64,000 bases of DNA, from the NCBI GenBank assembly GCA_015178975.1, contig WHVD01000251.1, forward strand, positions 26,364 through 90,363, in the 5' to 3' direction. The translations under genes were made by a program, and so were the position numbers. The DNA comes from Hysterangium stoloniferum. Its lineage: Eukaryota > Basidiomycota > Agaricomycetes > Hysterangiales > Hysterangiaceae. Below the pieces are notes generated by a model that worked only from the letters and a program-made list of their open reading frames with translations, was not told where the DNA came from and did not search any database. This document shows, piece after piece, positions 23,160-35,079 of the stretch; position 1 is the stretch's first letter; each line of letters opens with the position of its first letter.

Positions 23160-23870
23160 GCTAGTCAGGGAAGTTGCTTTGTCAATATATCGGCCAATGT
23201 TATACAGTGGACATCAATATCACCATCTTTGATGCACTCACAAATGAAATGATAACAAATGTCAACGTGCTTTACTCACACATTATGTTTTGCATTTTTC
23301 ATTGATAAAACAGTGCCAGTGTTCTCATTCATTGAAAAGGTTTGCTGGTCATGGCTGGGGGTATCCTAGTTCATGCATCACTGAGTACATCCACAAGATC
23401 TGTTTTATTGCCTGTGTGAATGCCATATACCTGCCTCTGTAGTAGAGAGAGTGACAGTGGACTGATATTGGGTGCCCCAAGCTGTCTGTCCTCTTGCCTG
23501 GATGAAAATCTGTCCAGAACATGATCAATGATTGTTGACATCCTCACCATAGTTAGCATTGACATACTGTAGCCCACTGGTTTGAGATCCATTATCCCCA
23601 CCATAGGTGATCCTGTAGTTAATTGTTCCTTTGATATACCATATGCATGAGTTAATACATTCCAATGAGCTCACCCTAGGTTGGATGTGAATTTGGAGAG
23701 AGTAGATACTGCATAAGATAAGTTGGGATGAGTCACAATCTGGGCATACATGATGGAATCAAGTAGTTCATGATAGGGTTTGTCAGCCATGAAAATATGG
23801 TCCTCTGTTGTCATGTCCCATGTAAGCACTATCCCAGTTGGTGTTAAGTTCTTGTGTCAGAAGGCTTATT
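23160..23870 (-). pseudogene. Ty1/copia RNase H remnant
   Basis: Minus-strand frames give the copia C-terminal signature in pieces: TQYQSTVTLSTTEA, NTGTVLSMKNAKHNV, KHVDICYHFICECIKDGDID and LADILTKQLP. Stops and frameshifts are frequent and the upstream RT is gone. The left end is joined to a copia LTR, the right end to a C-type LTR remnant. Confidence 0.85.
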
Positions 23871-24200
23871 ATGGAAACTATTAGAAATTAAGCAGGGATC
23901 TCAGATAATTTCAGATAAGGGTGAGACAAATGGCTTCAGCTTATGTGCTGCACCCTTATGCAAATGCTTGGATGTCCTTATTTCAGGGGGATGATGTACA
24001 CTGGAAAGATGGAATATCTGGGGTTCCAAAATATTGAGCATACAAAAAGAGATGAGAAATAAGCTAACTAAGTCAATATTAGATCTGAGTTGTACATATA
24101 TGTTTGCAGAACTAATATAGGTTGTTCTGTAATTGTACTACTAACTTAAATCACAACAAGATGGATTTGGACAGGGGTTTTGAATTGGGTACATAACAAT
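23842..24200 (-). repeat. C-type LTR remnant
   Basis: Starts TGTTAAGTTCTTG and holds the diverged U5 module (TGGCTTCAGCTTATGTGCTG near 23930-23955). The far end is unclear, perhaps ACATAACA near 24205. Confidence 0.55.
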
Positions 24201-24285
24201 GTCAACAAACAAGTTGCCAAATATGGAACAAGGGTTGAGGTGTGGAATGTCCAGGAACTACATAATGTTCTGGAGGTGGGAATTA

Positions 24286-25602
24286 CAGTGACTCACAAAA
24301 TGTATCCAATGTTTTGCAGTTTCAACTTATATACCTTATACCTCAGTAGATAAAATAGTAGAAATCTCCAAAATATTTGTCAACATGCTCTATCATGTAT
24401 AGTTTGATATGACATAATGACATTCTGTGATCTCCATATATGGTAATAATATGAATATTTTAATAGAGAAGGTTCATTGGATACCTTTTGTTGCTGACAA
24501 GGTTAGGTGGGAAATTACTTGTATTTTTGGTATGGCCACATTTGCCTTTATGTATCTGAAACTTTCCTATGCATATTTACAATCAAATCCTAACACACCT
24601 TTGCATCAATCTTGTACCATTCCTTCACCACCCTCTCCCAAATCTCTTCCATCCCCTGGAGTGCATTCTCATACCCTGCCAACCTCATCTTCAGGTGATT
24701 CCATAAGTGTTCAATGGGATTCAGGTCAGGAGACTGTGCTGGCCATGAGAGAACCCTGAAACCATTTATTGCAACCAATTCTGGGCCTTCTTGCAGGTGT
24801 GCTTGGGGGCATTATTCTGCTGGAAGCTGCAGATTTCATAGTCACTAAGGCTGGCTTGCAGGTCATCTTCCAGAATCTGTATATAGAGATTCCCATCAAT
24901 ATTTCCATCAATCTTGCATGCATACCCAACCCCCTCACAGCATACACCCCCATACTATCAAAGATCCACCCCCATACTTCAGGATTCCCTGTCACTCAGG
25001 CCCTCCCCTGCCTTTTTCCACTCCCACTTCATACCATCTGACCCCAGCCTATAGATTTTTGTCCCATCAGATCACACCACCTTCTTCCAGTCCTCCACAA
25101 TCCAATTCTGATGTGCCAAAGCAAAGTCCATCCTCTCCTTCCTATGCTTCTTAGAAAGAAGAAGCCTTTTCTTCTTTACCACAGGCTTCATCCCAGCTGC
25201 CTTGAGTCCACAATGCACTGTTTGAGGATGGAGTGACTGGTTGGTGATAGTTCAAAGTGCCTTTGTTGCATCTACAGCTGTGTCAGCCTTGACCACCAGA
25301 GACCTGAGAAAGGTGGGAATCATATTCAGAGTGGATTTTAGAGATAGTAGCAAAGCCATAGCCAGTATAAAGTGAAATATGTTTGGCAGAATAGCCAGCA
25401 TCAAGTAGAAAAGGATCTCATGCTGGGTAGCAGGGGAAAGGGGATGCATAATTGGAATTAGGAGAATCTTAGATGTGAGAGTCCTTTGACTTATACTTTA
25501 GCACAACATGATCACATAACATGTTGAAAAAACATAAAGAAGTACAAACAATCAACATAGTACATGATTTTCATACAAGAGCCTGTCAGCAACAAAAGGT
25601 AC
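24286..25602 (-). pseudogene. Tc1-type element, truncated, transposase decayed
   Basis: Left end TA-CAGTGACTCACAAAATG, as in the element at 47649-49252. Minus-strand fragments of the DDE transposase are recognisable: GFRVLSWPAQSPDLNPIEHLWNHLK (split here) near 24590-24778, and the N-terminal helix-turn-helix region near 25252-25449. The right terminal repeat is cut off by the C-type LTR at 25608. Confidence 0.82.
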
Positions 25603-25607
25603 TGTAT

Positions 25608-27098
25608 TGTTACAACTGTGTCGCAACCCTGTCGCAAACCAATGGTCCCCGATGATACTATTGTCTGCCTACATTTCAAGTCATTGGCCAAGTCATAGTA
25701 TCAGCAACTGAGTACACCAACACTGACATATATGTACCTTCACAGCAATCAAACCCCATTTATGCCCCTGTCAAGTTATACTTGTACCATCTGGTTATGC
25801 TTTGATACATCCCCTTTTTATTTATGATGATCTGTTCTACTCTATGTTTCACATATGCCCGTATATACTTGTAACTCTTGGACTATTTGTTACGACCGTG
25901 TCGCAACCCTATCGGCCCCGAGGTTATCGCCACTTGTCAACGTTTCAAGTCATCCTCTCGGAAACCATCGGCACCGAAGCTGACGAATGTTTCGCGAAGA
26001 TCAAACTCCATTTACGCCCACGTCAAAATAACTCGTATTGTCTGGTCAAACTTTGATACGTCCCCTTTATTATGTTGATCCGTTCAATCTTATGTTTCGC
26101 ATATGTCTATCTATATTTGTAGTCCTTGAACCATTTCCTTTTATCGTAATCCCGCTCTCGGTTATCATCGGCCTCCGAACTAATCATAAACTTCCCGTTC
26201 CTAGTCAAGCTTATTGTTAATACCGTGTTCCGCCCTTCTCCCCATTAGTATTTTCCAGACGCCTGTTACTTGTATATGAACCCGCTGTAATTGTAGTTAC
26301 TAGGCAATCAGAATATCGACTCAGAATACCCTCATACGTCTGTAGCAGTCTCATACTAGAAGAATCTCCCTTCCGCCTTCGCGTGCGCTCGCCCACTCTC
26401 GGCCCCGACCCCTTGGCCCGACACTTGACTTGTCCTTCGATTCCGATCGGTATCACGCCGAAAGGTACTCACTAGGACTAGTCTTCACCCGCCCGAAATT
26501 TAAGGACATCCTACGGATATTTGCGAGGGCGCAGCACATAAGCTGAAGCCAAGTCCTCCCGATCGGTCCCCGTCGGCCACCGACATTAGTCAGTTTCCAG
26601 TTCTTAACACTATTCCCTTTTCTCATAATTCCACTCTTGGTTAATCACAGCTTCTGATCTTATTGTAACCTTCCGGTTCCTAGTCAAGTTTATTTGTCAC
26701 TAATTGGACATTTCTGCTCTTACCTTAGTTAGTATTTCAAGATGCCAATAACTAGTATTTAAGTCCAACTGTAACGTAGCTACAAAGCAATCAGAATATT
26801 GACTCAGAACACTTGTATACATCTCTCATAGTCTTGCCCTAAGTATCCCACTCTCCACCTCTGCTTGCACTTGCTCACCCTAGGTCTCTGACCCTTTTGA
26901 CCCAACCCTCAACTTATCCTTCAGCTTCCAATCGGTGACTTACCAAGAGGATTGTTCAACAGGACTAGTTTTCTGCCCACCTGAAATTTAAGGACACCTG
27001 ACAGTAACTTGCAAGGGCACAGCACATAAGCTGAAGCCAAGTCCTTCCATTTGGTCCCCATCAGTCTACTGACATCAGTCAGTTTTCTGTTCTTAACA
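25608..27098 (+). repeat. C-type LTR, split by a younger C-type LTR
   Basis: TGTTACAACTG...TTCTTAACA; about 764 bp after removing 25888-26609 and one duplication. The left flank is a truncated Tc1 element, the right flank CTGTG. CpG-poor compared with the copy inserted in it. Confidence 0.82.
25888..26609 (+). mobile_element. Young solo C-type LTR
   Basis: 722 bp, TGTTACGACCG...TTCTTAACA, with an exact duplication CTATT at 25883-25887 and 26610-26614. CpG-rich (GTGTCGCAACCC, CCGATCGGTCCCCGTCGG), so much younger than the LTR it sits in. The U5 module is at 26519-26562. Confidence 0.92.
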
Positions 27099-27103
27099 CT
27101 GTG

Positions 27104-27345
27104 CTTAAAAACACCCACCACCCACCATGCTCCTTTCACTTGGTTGATCATAACTTTTCAACATATTATCTGTGAGCTTTTGCACCTTGGAATTGCCTCT
27201 TACTTTATCAATGGGATGAATTAATACATACTTCATCAAATGAGGCATCTGTACTTGATTTAGTGGAATATCCTTTGATTGTTATTTGACTTTATCAAGA
27301 GAAATTCAATTCATGTCAGTATTTTCTGACTACTAACTGTTGATG
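27104..27345 (-). repeat. Coding-like dispersed repeat, copy 2
   Basis: The best copy of the repeat. The minus strand reads ATG AAT (TGA, probably CGA) ATT TCT..., then SFDEVLIHPVDKVRG and QRLTDNM with few stops. It lies directly downstream of the C-type LTR at 27350 in the same orientation, as a gag start would. Confidence 0.5.
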
Positions 27346-27789
27346 AAGCTGTTAAGAACAGAAAACTGAGTGATGTTGGTAGACCGATGGGGACCAAATG
27401 GAAGGACTTGGCTTCAGCTTATGTGCTGTGCCCTTGCAAGTTACCGTTGGGTGTCCTTAAATTTTGGGTGGGCAGAAAACTAGTCATGTTGAACAATCCT
27501 CTCGGTAAGTCACCGATTAGAAGCCAAAGGATAAATTGAGGGTTGGGTTGAAAGGGTCGGAGACTGAGGGTGAGCAAGTGGAAGTAGAGGCAGAGAGCGG
27601 GATACTTAGGGTGAGACTATGAGAGATGTATATAAGTGTTCTAAGTCGATATTCTGATTGCTTTGTAGCTACATTACAGTTGGACTTAAATACTAGTTAT
27701 TGACATCTCAAAATACTAACTAAGGTAAGAGTGGAAATGTCCAATTAGTGACAAATCAACTTGACTAGGAACTGGAAGGTTACAATAAG

Positions 27790-28624
27790 TGTTATGACCA
27801 GAATTCCTGCCGGACTCCAGGCACTTACTTATACTGTACACACCCACACCCTATATGCACAAATTGTCAGTTTACCGGAATACCTGCCAGACTCCATACG
27901 TCAGACTTGCCCACGTTCAACTTCATTACGTTGTATATCAGTCACTGGAGTACCCACCAGACTCCATCCCTGTCTACATATGTCCAACCTTGTCCCATGC
28001 ATCAGCCACCAGACCCTGCTCGGAAAACCCATCATCCCTCTAACAGAGCCCCATTCCCATTTTAGTCAAATGACCTGTCACAATTTGGACTCCACTCCCA
28101 CTCCGTTTCCCGTTATGGTTTATGATTTGTCATGATTCAGACTCCGCTCCATTCCATCCCGTTCCTAACACCAAATTTGGTGTTTACTATTCTCATTTTA
28201 TGTTTTGCTAGTTTTGTTTCATCATTACTGGATTTGGTATGTTATTCATTCCATGGTCTATATAGTCTGGCAGATGTTGTACATACAATCCAGTCAGAAA
28301 ATTGGCTTAGATTCCCCCCAGTAATCTAATACATACATTTTCTGCTCTAAACTCCTCCTTGGATTACACCGCTCATGCTAGTCAGATCCCACAGGTTCCG
28401 ACGCATCTATCTCTTATTTATCTCGACTCCCTGACCTCTTGACCCACAACCTCTGATCTACGACCCCTCAACCCACAAACCCTGCCTGGACCCCCTGGGA
28501 TCCCATCTGCCTGTCTGAAATTGGACAACACGATCTCGTGAGGGTGCAGCCTATAAGCTGAAGCCAAGTCCTACCAGATATGCTGTGGGTTTCTCCAGAA
28601 ACCCGCCGTGTACGTACCCTAACA
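27790..28624 (+). mobile_element. Solo G-type LTR
   Basis: 835 bp, TGTTATGACC...CCTAACA, with an exact duplication ATAAG (27785-27789, 28625-28629). Confidence 0.93.
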
Positions 28625-28751
28625 ATAAGATCAGAAGCTGTGATTAACTGAGAGTGGAATTATGAGAAAAGGGAATAGTCCAAGCTACAAGTATATACGG
28701 GCATATGTGAAATATAGAGTAGAACAGATCATCATAAATAAAAAGGGGATG

Positions 28752-29566
28752 TGTTACAACTGGAAATCCCACCGGACTCCAGGCACTAACTTATATGCAC
28801 CTGCACCCTATACGCACCCGTTATCAGTTCACCAGAATTCCCACTGGACTCCATATGTCAGACTCGTCTACGTCCGTCTTTGTTATGTTGTGTTTCAGTC
28901 ACCAGAAAACCCACCGGACTCCGTCTCTGTCTAATTCTGACCTCGTCCTGCGCATCAGTCACCAGACCCTGCTCAGAATACCCATCTTCCCTCTAACCAA
29001 GCCCCGTTCCCATTTTAGTCAAATGACCTGTCACGATTCGGACTCCGCTCCCACTCCATTTCCCGTTATGGTTTATGATTTGTCACTATTCAGACTCCGC
29101 TCCATTCCGTCCTGTTCCTAACACCAATTTGGTGTTTACTATTCCCATTTTATGTTTTGCTCGTTTCGTTTCATTATTACTGGATTCGGTATGACATTTA
29201 CTCCACGGTCTATTTAAACTGGCAGATGTTGTACATACAATCCAGTCAGAAAATCAGCTTAGATTCCCCCCAGTAATATAATACACTTTCCGCTCTAAAA
29301 CCCTACTTGATTCACACCGCTCACACTAGTCGGAGCCCACGGGCTCCGGTGCATCTATCTCTCTCACCAATCTTGACTCATGACCCACAACCTCTGACCT
29401 ACGACCCCCTGACCCACGAACCCCACCTGGACTCCCCAGGATTCCCGTCTGCCCATCTGAAATTAGACTCAATGATCTAGCGAGGGCGCAGCCTATAAGC
29501 TGAAGCCAAGTCCTACTGGATATTCCACAGGTTTCTCCAGAGACCCACCCTGTACGTATCCTAACA
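28752..29566 (+). mobile_element. Solo G-type LTR
   Basis: 815 bp, TGTTACAACTGG...CCTAACA, with an exact duplication GGATG (28747-28751, 29567-29571). Keeps more CpG than its neighbours. Confidence 0.93.
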
Positions 29567-29769
29567 GGATGTATCAAAGCATAACCAGATGGTATGAGTA
29601 GAACTTGACAGGGGCATAAATGGGGTTTGATCACTGTGAAGGTATACATCAGTGTCGGTGTACTGACAGTTGCTGATACTATGCCTTGGCCAATGACCTG
29701 AAATGTAGGCAGACAATAGTATCATTGGGGACTGTTGGTTTGTGACATGGTTGTGACACAGTCATAACA

Positions 29770-30335
29770 CACAGTGTGAGGGCATGGAGTGCCTGAATGC
29801 TTCAGTGTGGGAGAGTGTGACTAAGCTGAGGGTGTATTAGCACCTGAATGTCATTATTAGTTAGTATGAGAGTAAATGTGGAGGCTTTTTGGCATTTGTG
29901 GGAGCACTTCTGTGTTTGCAGGAGTATTTTGGCACCATGGGAGCATTGTGTGACACATGCAGGAGCTTTTTTGTGACATTTGTGATGCACCTGGAACTAT
30001 TTTGTGATGTGTGGGAACATTTTCGGCTATAGCTGCGGGAAGCCCAGAACCCCACTGTAAAGCCTTGAGGCTGCCACACTTTCTCCCTTCCCCTCTCCCT
30101 CCCCCTGGCTTTGTCCTCCTTAAATTGTGAGGGGCTGCTCTTTGGAATATTACTCAAGGGATTTGGACCCACACCAAGGTGCATTGAGGCCTCTATTTAA
30201 TTATATTAAATTTTGCTTTTTTAATAATTAAATATATTATTCTGCAGTTAGAGTCTGGCTATCCACTGGCCCTGGACCCCTTTTAATAATTAAATAATTT
30301 ATTTGCAGTAGAATTACCCTTTACTGGGTGTTCTT
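29770..30335. other. No gene; imperfect 30-bp repeats
   Basis: 29880-30015 holds loosely repeated TTTGTGACAT/GGGAGCATTTT units. AT-rich stretches with TTTTAATAATTAAAT follow near 30215 and 30280. Nothing coding recognised. Confidence 0.5.
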
Positions 30336-30556
30336 CAATTGTGGAAAGTTCCATGGAGGACAGTGGGTAGATATGTCCAAGGGGTGGCTGGGAGCCTTCT
30401 TCAAGGTCAATTTTTTAAGTCATACTCTCTGTGGGGTGGAAACCAGTCAGCTTTGTGCTTACCAAAAACATCTGTGAAATCATGGTATTTCTTGGGGACA
30501 CCTTCTAGGTCTGCAATTTGCTCAGATACTGGAGTTGAAAAATGACTGGTTGCTTC
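30336..30556 (-). pseudogene. Gypsy pol fragment (G2, 3' of G1)
   Basis: The minus strand matches the protease-RT linker of the intact copy (VSESEQAADLEGVPEKYHD region). It is continuous with 47203 onward once G1 is removed, and truncated at about 30336. Confidence 0.85.
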
Positions 30557-32946
30557 TGTTAGGACTGGAAGACCCACCAGGCTCTGGACCCTATCCTACA
30601 TGCACTCAACTCGCTATATCAAGTTACAGCTAAACAGGAAAACCTGCAGGGACCCGGACATCAAACCTGTCTACACCTGACCCCCTGTGTCTCACACATC
30701 AGTCACTGGACCCCACTGGGACCCATGCATGTCAAAGCCTGTCTATGTCCAATCCCATTCCATGCACCAGTCACCAGACTCCTCCTGGATAACTTGACAG
30801 CTCTCTAACTAAGCCCCATTCCCATTATGGTCTAATGACCTGTCATGTTTCAGACTCCACCTCCATTCTGTCCCATTCCTAATACCTAGTTTGATGTTTA
30901 CTCATCTTGTTTCATGATTACTTGTTTAGGATTTCATTATTACTGGATTTGGTATAACATACATTCCACAGTCTATATAGTCTGGCAGATATTGTACATA
31001 CAATCCAGTCAGAAAATCAGCCTAGTTCTCCCCAGTAATCTCAGTATATTTTCCACTCCATTCCTCTCTTTGAAACACACTACTATTTACAGTGACTCTC
31101 AAAACCTTTTCAATGTTTGACATTTTCATGTTGGCAGACTACTACCAGGGGAGAAAAAATAGCAAAATATCTCAAAAGAATACAGTATATAGCTAAACAT
31201 ATGTAGAATCAGTGTCTAGAATATTATTATGTAATATCCATTTTTGGGTATGCTAAAAATAGTTTATTCAGGCCTGCTCATTGAAAGGGTTTTGATGCTG
31301 ATGATTATGATTCAATATATGCAATATTTTAATACTTGGTATACCCTCCCTTGGCCTTTATGACTGCCTCAATCCTTCTTGGCATGCTTTCAATTAACTC
31401 CTGACACTCAGAAGCTGGTATATCTTCCCACTCCTTCTCTATCCTCTCCCACAACTCCAGAATCCCACTTGGTGCAGTGGCATACTGTCCCAGCTTTCTC
31501 TTCAAGTAATCCCATAGATACTCAATTGGATTGAGGTCTGGAGATTGGGCAGGCCATGGTAGGACAGTCATTCCATTATTTTCAAACCATTCCTTTGCCT
31601 TTTTGCAGGTATGTTTTGGATCATTATCCTGCTGAAAGGGTCCAACTGATGCTGTTTTGGAGGTCTTCATCCAAGATTCTCCTGTAAAGTTCCCCATCCA
31701 TTCTACCCTCAATCCTGGTGGCATATCCCACACCCTCCCACATGAAGCACCCCCAAACCATGACAGACCCTCCATCAAACTTCACTGTTCCTTGAACTAC
31801 CCTCTCATTCAGGCCTTCCCCAGTCTTTTTCCATGCCCACTTCCTCCCATCTGATCCAAGGTGATTTATTTTAGTCTCATCAGACCATACTGTATAACCC
31901 TCCTCCAGTCATCTAAAGTCCAATACTGGTGGGCCAAAGCAAAGTCAAGCATCTCCTTCATGTGTCTCTTGGACAAAAGTGGCTTCTTCTTCTTCACAAC
32001 TGCTGTCATCCCTGCACTCTTCAAGCTCTTCCAAACTGTATGAGTTGGATAGAGTTGTTGGTGATGGTCTGAAGTGTTTTGGCTATGTCAACTGCAGTTT
32101 CAGCCCTTCCAGAGATGATCAAGTAGACTGCATGATGGATGTTGGTGGGAGAGAGCTTCTTGGGATGACCTCCAGTTGATTTTGGGAGGGTAGGAAGGTA
32201 TTTAGAGCAAAGTCTGGAGATAGTACTAATGCTAATAGCAGTTATTGAGGCAATGTATGGAGTGGAATGGCCATCTTCAAGCTGGGAGATAATGTATTGC
32301 TGCTGATCAGGTGTGATGGAGTGCATGATAGATTGCTGGTAATGAAAAGAGCTAGGAATGTCAGAATTGACTATAAATCAACAAGTCACATGACCATGTT
32401 GAATACAATCAACAAAATCATGTGATTTGGCCAGTTAATATAGCATATATTGCATCATAATCATCAGCATCAAAGCCTTTTCAATGAGCAGGCCTGAATA
32501 AACTATTTTTAGCATACCCAAAAATGGATATTACATAATAGTACTTTAGACACTGATTCTACACATGTTTAGCTATATACTGTATTTGTTTGAGATTTCT
32601 TGCTATTTTATCTCCCCTGGTAGTGGCCTGCCAATATGCAAATGTCAAATATTGAAAAGGTTTTGAGAGTCACTGTACCTCGTCAGAGCCCACAGGCTCT
32701 GACCTATCTATCGCTCAACCTCCAACCCATCACCCAACCCCTTGACCTCCATGGGATTCCTGCAATCGACCCTCCAACCCCTTGACCCACCAACTACTCC
32801 CAGACTCCCCAGGATTCCTGTCCACCTGTCTGAAATTGGATGCCACAATCTCATGAGGGCACAGCCTATAAGCTGAAGCCAAGTCCTACCAGATTATCTG
32901 TGGGTTTCTCTGGAAACCCTCCACTAAGCACGCATGCACCTTAACA
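30557..32946 (+). repeat. 5' LTR of G1, split by Tc1
   Basis: About 802 bp without the Tc1 element. TATATA at 30974-30979, predicted RNA start at 31007 (AGTCAGAAAAT 31007-31017), U5 module near 32860-32890, end CTTAACA at 32946. Confidence 0.88.
31090..32675 (-). mobile_element. Tc1-type element in the G1 LTR
   Basis: 1586 bp with inverted ends CAGTGACTCTCAAAACC, flanked by TA (31088-31089, 32676-32677). The ends are long inverted repeats. The minus-strand transposase (about 31329-32326) keeps FQQDNDPKHTCKKA and SPDLNPIEYLWDYLK (DD34E spacing) and an N-terminal HTH piece. The frame is broken between 31780 and 32020, so it is inactive. Confidence 0.9.
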
Positions 32947-32960
32947 GTATTTTCTGACTG
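32947..32960 (+). promoter_or_regulatory. Self-priming PBS of G1
   Basis: GTATTTTCTGACTG follows the 5' LTR at once. ATTTTCTGACTG is the exact 12-nt complement of CAGTCAGAAAAT (31006-31017), the predicted start of the element RNA. It does not begin with the TGG expected of tRNA-primed elements. Confidence 0.75.
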
Positions 32961-32981
32961 AGACTCACAGATTGTCAATAT

Positions 32982-35028
32982 GCCACCAAGAAGAAAAGCA
33001 CCTGTACAGGAATCATTACCTGGACCTGTTAAGGGTGCGTACATGGAGGGTTTCTGGAGAAACCCGTGGGAAAGCCAGTAGGACTTGGCTTCAGCTTATA
33101 GGCTGCTTGCAAGATTGTCTTGTCCAATTTCAAATGGGTGGACGGGAATCCTGGGGAGTCTGGGCAGGGTTTGTGGGTCAAGAGGTCAGGGAGTCGAGAT
33201 AGATAGGTCAGAGGTTGAGTGATAGATGCATCGGAGCCCATGGGCTCCGACTAGTAAGAGTGGTGTGATTCAAAGAGGTTATTTAGAGCAGAAAATGTAC
33301 TAAGATTACTGGGGAGAATCTAAGCTGATTTTCTGACTGGATTGTATGTACAACATCTGCCAGGCTATATAGACTGTGGAATAAATAACATACCAAATCC
33401 AGTAATAATGAAAACTAAACTAGCAAACATACAACAAGATACATAAGTAAACACCAAACTTGGTGTTAGGAACAGGTGGAATGGAGAAGAGTCCAAATTG
33501 TGACAGGTCATAAAATCATAACGGGAACAGAGTGGGAGTGGAGTCCAAATCGTGACAGGTCATTTGACTATAATGGGAATGGGGCTCAGTTAGAGGGCTG
33601 ATGGGTTTTCTGAGTGGGGTCCGGTGACTGATGCCTGGGACAGGGTTGGACATAGACAGGGATGGAGTCTGGTAGGTATTCTGGTGACTGATACACAAAG
33701 TGATGAATGTCAAATGTGGACAGGTCTGACATATGGAGTCTGGCGGGAATTCCAGTAAACTGACAATTGGTGCATATAGAGTGTGGGTGCATATAAGTTA
33801 GTGCCCAGAGTCCGGTGGGAATTCCAGTTGTAACGGTGGACCCTCAACTCTTCATTCCCCACTTATGTACTTTGTATACCAGCCAGACACTCACAAACCA
33901 GCCAGGTGCCATGGATACCCCATATCAAAGAAGTCCCAGAAAACCTGGAGGAATCTGACCATGAGGATGAGTCTATGGTCCCTGACAAGGGCTAAGGTGT
34001 TGAAAATTCCCTATATAATGATCGACTGCTGCTTTCAGATCCCACTTCTGAGTTGTTAGCAATCACTTTAGAAATATTGATGAATCACATGCTCAGAGAA
34101 GGTAAAAAGAAGGATCCAGAACCTCCATGGTCAAAGTCAATGCTCTGGAACCCTTCACAGGTTCCAATCCCAGCACACTTTCCACTGTCCTCATACAATG
34201 TCACTTTAATTTCTATGATTGATCTGCTGCATTCTCCAGACTCCCAAAGTCAATTACACACTTTCATACCTCTCAGGATCTGTGTTGAAATGGTTCAAAC
34301 TGGCTTTTAGCAGACTTTCCAAGGAAGAGCCGCTCTGGCTAGAAGATTGGAATGCATTTGTTGAGGAACGAGAAACAAACTTTGGCCCATATGACCTGAC
34401 CGGAGAAGGTGAGAATAGCCTCACCAATCTTTGTATGAAGGACAGCCAGCACATCATAGACTATATTGTCCAATTCAATAATCTTGCAGCTCGTTGTCAA
34501 TGGGGCAATCCCACTCTCTGCCACCAGTTCTATGCCGGTCTGCTATCCCACCTTAAGGATGAAGTCTCAAAAGGTGAAGATGGCAAACCAAAAACACTGT
34601 CCTGCATGTGCCTCAAGGCTCAAAATGTGGACACATGCTATTGGGAACATCATGCAGAAGTTGCCTGTGAGACCTCTGTGGACAAGGTTAAGAAGTTCAT
34701 GGCCAACAAGCCCAACAACAACACCCCATCTACCAGCAACCAAAACTCCATGCACTCCAAATGGAAGAATGACAAGAAGTCCTCCTCCAACAACAACAAC
34801 AACAACAAAGGTCAGCAGTCCAGCAAGCAAACTGGAAAACCTGACCTTACAGGCAAGCTTGGACCTGATGGCAAACTTACCCCACAGGAAAGGCAGTGGC
34901 ATATGGACAACAGCCTTTGTCTCTTGTGTGGAAAACCTGGTCATCAAGTTCCAGAATGTCTGTTGGCAAAAGCAACTCTACAAAGGGTCATACAGCCAAA
35001 ATTTCCTCCACAGAATCCCTGTTGAAGG
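32982..35028 (+). pseudogene. Gag of G1, split by a solo LTR
   Basis: ATG at 32982 reads MPPRRKAPVQE. After the solo LTR the N-terminal region resumes at 33838. The central capsid-like part (LSYLSGSVLKWFKLAF ... YIVQFNNLAARCQWG) and an Asn/Lys-rich basic tail precede one zinc knuckle CLLCGKPGHQVPEC near 34918-34960. Several frameshifts occur around 34000-34220. In the intact family gag forms the particle and binds the element RNA. Confidence 0.85.
33027..33837 (-). mobile_element. Solo G-type LTR in G1 gag
   Basis: Plus strand TGTTAAGGGTGCG...TTGTAACGGT, about 811 bp. The duplication GGACC is at 33022-33026 and 33838-33842. The right end carries small changes from the usual TAACA. Confidence 0.85.
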
Positions 35029-35079
35029 ACAAACTGGTTTCCAATCCAGAAGAGTAAGCAACCCCAAGGACTCCACATG

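Larger units (their letters stand above)
27350..29769 (-). repeat. C-type LTR, split by two G-type LTRs
   Basis: Plus strand TGTTAAGAACAG...GTCATAACA; about 760 bp after removing both insertions. The three pieces (27350-27789, 28630-28751, 29572-29769) join in C-type order. Confidence 0.85.

Noticed and set aside
23371-23604. 77-codon minus-strand frame as a separate gene
   Set aside because: Lies within the copia RNase H remnant, mostly in a shifted frame.
27315-27335. TATTTTCTGACTAC as a primer-binding site
   Set aside because: No LTR end of that orientation lies next to it; probably chance or a relic.
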